Source: CAYJWS01 sp964373925
GTDB lineage: Bacteria; Patescibacteriota; Patescibacteriia; Buchananbacterales; GWA2-38-13
Assembly (NCBI GenBank): GCA_964373925.1
Contig: CAYJWS010000021.1
Coordinates: 1-18,436 of the forward strand
Reading direction: 5' to 3'
Length of the DNA stretch: 18,436 nt
Made by a program: the position numbers and the translations under genes. Shown piece by piece: positions 14,340 through 18,436 of the stretch (positions within the stretch are counted from its first letter, which is position 1; every line of letters begins with the position of its first letter). Below the pieces are notes generated by a model. It searched no databases and was not told the DNA's origin. It saw only the letters and a program-made list of their open reading frames with translations.

Positions 14340-14474
14340 TTAACGGAAAAGAGAAATAAATACTGAAAATAAAAATATTGCAAATACTATCAAAAGAATT
14401 CCAAAGATCTGAAGTTTTTTAAAAAATAATAAAGTCACTCCAGTTAAAAACAAAAGAAAAAAAATAGGAAACAT
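14340..14474 (-). CDS. 44-residue predicted two-helix membrane protein
   Basis: A small frame of 44 codons plus TAA, starting 4 bases after the HIT gene stop on the same strand. Two strongly hydrophobic segments (FPIFFLLFLTGVTLLFF, and ILLIVFAIFLFSVFISLF) are separated by KKLQIFG, and the protein ends in Arg. This fits a membrane hairpin with KK in the loop. An AAGGAG lies 13 bases before ATG, inside the HIT coding end, so coupling to HIT translation is plausible. No family is recognised. The AT-rich sequence makes hydrophobic chance frames possible, so confidence is moderate. Confidence 0.45.
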   Translation of the reverse strand: MFPIFFLLFLTGVTLLFFKKLQIFGILLIVFAIFLFSVFISLFR

Positions 14475-14478
14475 AGTA

Positions 14479-14883
14479 TTAAAGCATCTCCTTTCGAATC
14501 TGTTCCGCGACATCACTAAGCTCTTTGGGAGTCCTTTCTATGCCCTGCCAATGGATAAAATTATCATTTGAAAATCTTGGGATAATATGAAAATGCACGT
14601 GCTCAATCACCTGCCCCGATTCCTTTCCGTTGTTCGTTGAAATATTACACGCATTCGCTTTCATTGCTTTTAAAATCTTTGGCGTGATTTTCTTAACAGT
14701 CAAAATAAGTTTTTGGGAAATGTCATCTGGCGTAGAAATAAAATTTTCAAAATGCTTTTTTGGAACCACGAGCGTATGCCCGATATTGATTGGATGAATA
14801 TCTAAAAACGCGGCTATATTTTCATCTTCATAAATAAAATCAGCCTGGATTTCTTTTTTTATTATCTTGCAAAAAATACACAT
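14479..14883 (-). CDS. HIT family nucleotide hydrolase / transferase
   Basis: 134 residues, a complete HIT domain. The histidine triad HVHFHII is at residues 95-101, where the last His is the nucleophile that cleaves nucleoside phosphate bonds such as AMP-lysine or AMP-NH2. The N-terminal CIFCKII (Cys2, Cys5), together with His44 and the triad, fits the zinc-binding subgroup. DIHPINIGHTLVVPKKH is the typical central strand. It acts in the cytoplasm. Its start is 2 bases downstream of the four-helix membrane protein stop, so it belongs to the cluster that begins at 18377; a functional link is not evident. Confidence 0.94.
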   Translation of the reverse strand: MCIFCKIIKKEIQADFIYEDENIAAFLDIHPINIGHTLVVPKKHFENFISTPDDISQKLILTVKKITPKILKAMKANACNISTNNGKESGQVIEHVHFHIIPRFSNDNFIHWQGIERTPKELSDVAEQIRKEML

Positions 14884-14885
14884 AT

Positions 14886-15269
14886 TTATATTTCAAATAT
14901 TTCAATAAGTGAAAAGAAAAGGCCAATGGCAGCGATATATGGAACAGCTAAAAATATAAGGAATGAATCTCCGATAATATTATATACAAATATTCCAAAA
15001 ACAGCCGAAATGAAAAGAAAACAAAGAATATATATTGTTTTTCGTGCTATTCCATGCTTTTTTTCTCCATGAATTCCAAAAGCTAAATGAATTATGCCAA
15101 AAATAATGGAAAGAGTCAATAATATATTAAAATTAAAAAAATTCGTGATTATTCCAGTTTTTATGTATTCAAACGAAAAAAAGAAAATAAAGGCTAAAAA
15201 AATCGCCTCAAAAACGTACTGAGTAATTCTTTTAAAAAATATTTTAATTTGTGAATATTGATCCGACAT
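14886..15269 (-). CDS. Four-helix integral membrane protein, function unknown
   Basis: 127 residues with four predicted membrane helices at about 15-33, 44-65, 76-94 and 100-124. A cytoplasmic-looking N-terminus (MSDQYSQIKIFFKR) and a basic loop (HGEKKHGIARK) fit the positive-inside rule. No family is recognised. It overlaps the end of the 505-residue gene by 26 bases and is followed by the HIT gene after 2 bases, so it is part of one transcript. The small size and four helices recall accessory membrane proteins such as GtrA-like flippase helpers, but no diagnostic motif was seen. Confidence 0.72.
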   Translation of the reverse strand: MSDQYSQIKIFFKRITQYVFEAIFLAFIFFFSFEYIKTGIITNFFNFNILLTLSIIFGIIHLAFGIHGEKKHGIARKTIYILCFLFISAVFGIFVYNIIGDSFLIFLAVPYIAAIGLFFSLIEIFEI

Positions 15270-16761
15270 ACTCTTGTATTTTTTTTACTATAGTATTGAG
15301 ATATACGGGCTCACCAAAATATCTTATTTTTATTTTCCTCAACTCAAGCGCCGGCTCGTTTTTTTTTATATATGGCAGTGAAAGCACAAAGTGCATTTCA
15401 TCGTCTTGAATATAATAGTTTTGGACATCAAATAAAACAGTGTTTTCAAGCCATCCATCCACAAGATTCTTGCTTTTAGAATATTTTGCAACAACATATT
15501 CTATCCTCTGCTGGTCAAAATCTCTTCCGTCGGCAAGCGAGGTCGTCTCCGGATTAAAAAAACTATTTTGAGAAAAAGAGATCATCCCTTTTGTTTCTAT
15601 GGAAACGTCGTTTCTTGGAATTAATATTTCATTCATTCCTTCTTGCGCATCCGTATAAAATTTTTTATGCGTTTCATTGATATGTAACACTTTTTTTCCA
15701 ACCAGCATTGTTTGCAGTCCCTCAATATGCGTTGTTTGCGCAGCCATATAAGCGCCATTTGTGTATATTTTGGTAGGGGCGGATCTTTCCTCGTCCAATT
15801 CATCTGAATATCCAGAGTTATCTCCGAAATAGATATTATTGATGAATACGAGATAATCTTGGGTTGTTGAAGCCTTGCGAATAAAAATGTCGTCGCTTGG
15901 AGTGGTGACGTCAATCCTATAAACGCCTTCATCCATATCTTTTAAAATAATATTTTTTTCCTTCACTGGCGATATTTTCCTGGAATCCTTCGCGTCTTCA
16001 TCAATTTTGAAAAAATCCCTATATACGTTATTTGAATCATGGTATATGTCTATGCTCACATAATCATCTCCGGCGTGCCTATTAAGATCTTGAAACCAAA
16101 AAGTAAAATTGAGGTCCTCGTCTTTTATATATGTATACATCCTATGCGATCCGCGGAGCGTTTTATGGATTTGCACGCCTCCATCTTTTGCTTTATAGCG
16201 CGCTATGGTAAAGGCTTTATCATATGTATAATTGTATGTCGCAATACTATCAACCGAAGGAGAACTAGATAAAAAATCTTCCAATGATTTATATTTTTTA
16301 TTTTTTTGAAAAAGATATATTCCATCTTTTTCAATAGTATTCCAATGAAATTTGTCTTGCAGTAAAAAATTAATAACTTTATTTTCAACCGGCTTGAGAT
16401 CAAACTGCCAGCGTTCTTTGTCGGTCATTGCTCCAAGCTCAAATATGGGCTGATCTATATTTTTATACTCAAGCCCAACTTCAACTCTTTGAAAAGGCCT
16501 TGGAAGCCGAATGTCAAAATACACAGGTTCATCCTTTACTTCTTGAAAGTAGCTGCCACGAGAATCTTTCTTTATCTCACTAAGCCTTCCTTGCGGCCGT
16601 AATACCGAAATAAATGGAGATTTTTCCTTAAAATTATAAACAGCTTCAATGGTGCCTTCCACCGCGAGATTTTTGTAGGCAAGAAGCATAAATAACAAAA
16701 CCGGAATGCAATATATGATTATTTTGATAAAAAAAAGCGATATTTTTAAATATTTTGGCAT
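15244..16761 (-). CDS. Membrane-anchored outer protein next to GT39, function unknown
   Basis: 505 residues. One N-terminal membrane helix at about 8-28 precedes a long outer region. The outer region is rich in beta-type segments and acidic residues: RLPRPFQRVEVGLEYKN, LNFTFWFQDLNRHAGDDYV, IDIYHDSNNVYRDFF, GVYRIDVTTPSDD. These look like stacked beta-sandwich domains, perhaps carbohydrate-binding; that is inference and no named family is recognised. It starts 5 bases after the glycosyltransferase stop, so the two are almost certainly coexpressed. It could hold a glycan or protein acceptor for the GT39 enzyme, or be the modified surface protein. The coding call is certain; the role is not. Confidence 0.8.
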   Translation of the reverse strand: MPKYLKISLFFIKIIIYCIPVLLFMLLAYKNLAVEGTIEAVYNFKEKSPFISVLRPQGRLSEIKKDSRGSYFQEVKDEPVYFDIRLPRPFQRVEVGLEYKNIDQPIFELGAMTDKERWQFDLKPVENKVINFLLQDKFHWNTIEKDGIYLFQKNKKYKSLEDFLSSSPSVDSIATYNYTYDKAFTIARYKAKDGGVQIHKTLRGSHRMYTYIKDEDLNFTFWFQDLNRHAGDDYVSIDIYHDSNNVYRDFFKIDEDAKDSRKISPVKEKNIILKDMDEGVYRIDVTTPSDDIFIRKASTTQDYLVFINNIYFGDNSGYSDELDEERSAPTKIYTNGAYMAAQTTHIEGLQTMLVGKKVLHINETHKKFYTDAQEGMNEILIPRNDVSIETKGMISFSQNSFFNPETTSLADGRDFDQQRIEYVVAKYSKSKNLVDGWLENTVLFDVQNYYIQDDEMHFVLSLPYIKKNEPALELRKIKIRYFGEPVYLNTIVKKIQEYVGSIFTN

Positions 16762-16766
16762 ATGTC

Positions 16767-18377
16767 TTATTCTTTTTTCTTTGAATTCGTGGCCATCGTA
16801 TAGATATATTCGTTATTAAAAATCTTTATCCTCTCTTGCAGATATATCTGATTTTCGAGCAACCTATTGCGGATTTTTTCTATATCTTTTTCATCTTGAT
16901 GCGTATAATAATATAATGGATAATCATTCGCTAGAATATCTTTCATGGCATTAATAATTCTTTGATCGTAAGCATCTATTAATATTTTATATTCCAGAAA
17001 AAAAATTTTATCTGATTTTTCGGTAACAATAAAAGAGTCTTCCGCAATTATGTGAGAAACCGCTTCTCTCTTAATATAATACTCATGAATGCTTTTTTGT
17101 ACATGGCTCAAGCCCTCATCTCCTTTCATCCAAACTAGGGTAAATGAAAAAAATACGATAACCCCCCAAAACACAAAGCTCCATGCCATACGAAGGCGGG
17201 TTGAACGCATTCTCTCAAAACTTTTTTCAAATAACAAGGCGACATATGGCAATGAAAAAATATATATAGGAAGCCAGTACCTGACGTATGATGTTCCTAT
17301 GGTAATTTTTTCGGGGCTTATGCTGTCTCGAATATCCCAAGATCCGTAATACAGTGCTAAAAAAACAGAGGCAATAAAAAAAATAATAAAGTACTGTTTT
17401 TGAATTTTTGGTATTTTATTCCACTGTACTATGGTTATGATCGATCCGAGAAAAAATGGAATAAAATACCACCAAAAAAGAATCGGATAATATTGAAAAA
17501 AATGAATAAAGGATTTTCTTATACTCAATCCAAAAGGAAAAATAACCTTATATGCTAGACTCATTAAATTGAATTCTCCCGGAATTACATAGCCACCGGT
17601 AAAAATATTGCCATACAACATCTTATTCAGATAAAAAATAAATGCGGAAAAAATTGTGAGTACTAAAAAAAATGCCAATGAACGCTTCCATGATTTTTTT
17701 GGCGACCTAAAAAGCAATATAAGGATAAAGAGGGGAATAACCCATATTGCTTCCGATGTTCTCGTACATAGGGCCAGCCCTAAAAAAATCGACGAGGCAA
17801 CGATGTGAAAATACTTTTTTTCTCCCTGGGATTTCAAAAGATTATAGAGCGAAAAAATAATAAGGTTTATAAAAAGTACGTTATGAAACATAGATCGGCT
17901 ATTATAATACCACCATCCTGGAAAAAATAGAAGCAGAAGGCTTGAAAAAAGTGAAATTTTTTCTGAAAAAATTTCTTTTAACAATTTGTAAAAATATAAC
18001 ACGCCAAACAAAGAAAAAAGAGAAGTAATATAGACAATGCTCCACGTTCCAAAAAATTTTGCGATCATGCCATAGATAAAAACAATGCCTTGAAAACTTT
18101 CTAAAATAAGGCCCCCATTTTTTGATACCCGCATGGCTCTCGGGTGAATAGTGTTTTCAAATTGTTGATTTAGAGGTTCAGGATATTCTAAAGAATTATT
18201 TTCTGTAAATAATTTTGTGAAAAAAAAATTCGCGCTTTCGTCCGGCGAATTAAAAATTCTTCCACCGTTCGCTGGGGTTGTCCAAAATGTTGGAATTGCA
18301 TATATGAGAGCAAAAACTATACCCCAAACCATGAGAGCAACCACGTACATTGTATCTTTTTTAACAACTTCATTCAT
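16767..18377 (-). CDS. GT39-like polytopic membrane glycosyltransferase (GT-C fold)
   Basis: 536 residues. A membrane helix at about 11-30 is followed by an outer loop with SPDESANFFF (Asp46-Glu47), the position of the catalytic acidic pair in GT-C enzymes such as protein mannosyltransferases and ArnT. About ten further hydrophobic segments run to about residue 410, for example IFGLALCTRT-type and LAFFLVLTIFSAFIFYL stretches. A soluble outer C-terminal domain of some 125 residues ends in SKKKE. The family transfers a sugar from a polyprenyl-phosphate donor to protein or lipid at the outer face of the membrane. It is the first gene of the cluster. No convincing -35 is seen upstream, only AT-rich -10-like sequence next to ATG 18377. 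Confidence 0.83.
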   Translation of the reverse strand: MNEVVKKDTMYVVALMVWGIVFALIYAIPTFWTTPANGGRIFNSPDESANFFFTKLFTENNSLEYPEPLNQQFENTIHPRAMRVSKNGGLILESFQGIVFIYGMIAKFFGTWSIVYITSLFSLFGVLYFYKLLKEIFSEKISLFSSLLLLFFPGWWYYNSRSMFHNVLFINLIIFSLYNLLKSQGEKKYFHIVASSIFLGLALCTRTSEAIWVIPLFILILLFRSPKKSWKRSLAFFLVLTIFSAFIFYLNKMLYGNIFTGGYVIPGEFNLMSLAYKVIFPFGLSIRKSFIHFFQYYPILFWWYFIPFFLGSIITIVQWNKIPKIQKQYFIIFFIASVFLALYYGSWDIRDSISPEKITIGTSYVRYWLPIYIFSLPYVALLFEKSFERMRSTRLRMAWSFVFWGVIVFFSFTLVWMKGDEGLSHVQKSIHEYYIKREAVSHIIAEDSFIVTEKSDKIFFLEYKILIDAYDQRIINAMKDILANDYPLYYYTHQDEKDIEKIRNRLLENQIYLQERIKIFNNEYIYTMATNSKKKE

Positions 18378-18436
18378 AGTAAAATATAATACTTGACAAA
18401 TGATTCCATAAGTAAGTCTAGAAACTCTATCTTGGA

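Noticed and set aside
18378..18436. Promoter in the last 59 bases
   Set aside because: On the minus strand TATTAT or TATATT could be a -10 for the glycosyltransferase but no matching -35 exists. On the plus strand TTGACA (18393-18398) has no good -10 before the window ends.

Overview
The window looks like part of a Patescibacteria (Candidate Phyla Radiation) genome, most likely a Parcubacteria-type lineage. This is inferred from several signs: an AT-rich sequence; almost no Shine-Dalgarno sites on housekeeping genes; a stand-alone PilX-like/PilM/PilN/PilO pilus operon without outer-membrane partners; small single-domain proteins (NifU C-terminal domain, acylphosphatase, HIT); a PEGA protein; and an orphan gene whose N-terminus resembles a hypothetical family I associate with these bacteria. 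Ribosomal protein L9 is present, which argues against the CPR branches known to lack it. No rRNA, tRNA, CRISPR array, transposase or phage gene was seen.

Layout: (1) 1-4094, plus strand: a type IV pilus operon with a large PilX-like protein (5' end open at the window edge), pilM, pilN-like, pilO-like and a small membrane protein of unknown function. (2) 4096-6174, minus strand: a NifU-type Fe-S scaffold domain, a C39-like peptidase lipoprotein with an apparently leaderless promoter, and a GC-richer orphan gene of 279 codons with its own promoter, structured leader, strong Shine-Dalgarno site and terminator. (3) 6373-6657, plus strand: rpmA (L27), with promoter and terminator. (4) 6748-10401, minus strand: S41 peptidase, acylphosphatase, rplI (L9) and pyrG. 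The pyrG 3' end is lost in a run of exactly 100 N next to a GC-rich palindromic repeat. (5) 10549-11907, plus strand: a PEGA-domain membrane protein. (6) 11911-13866, minus strand: rfbB and rfbA, the first two steps of dTDP-deoxysugar synthesis. (7) 13953-14240, plus strand: a second orphan gene with its own promoter, Shine-Dalgarno site and terminator. (8) 14340-18377, minus strand: a compact cluster of a GT39-type membrane glycosyltransferase, a 505-residue membrane-anchored protein, a four-helix membrane protein, a HIT hydrolase and a 44-residue membrane protein.

Most of the non-housekeeping content concerns the cell surface: pilus, lipoprotein peptidase, S41 protease, PEGA protein, nucleotide-sugar synthesis and membrane glycosyltransfer. 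The most unusual signals are four. Seven-base degenerate tandem repeats sit directly upstream of three start codons that lack a Shine-Dalgarno site. A GC-rich palindrome core occurs both inside an open reading frame and at the assembly gap. Two self-contained orphan transcription units are the only genes seen with good Shine-Dalgarno sites. The C39 gene has a promoter that predicts a leaderless mRNA.
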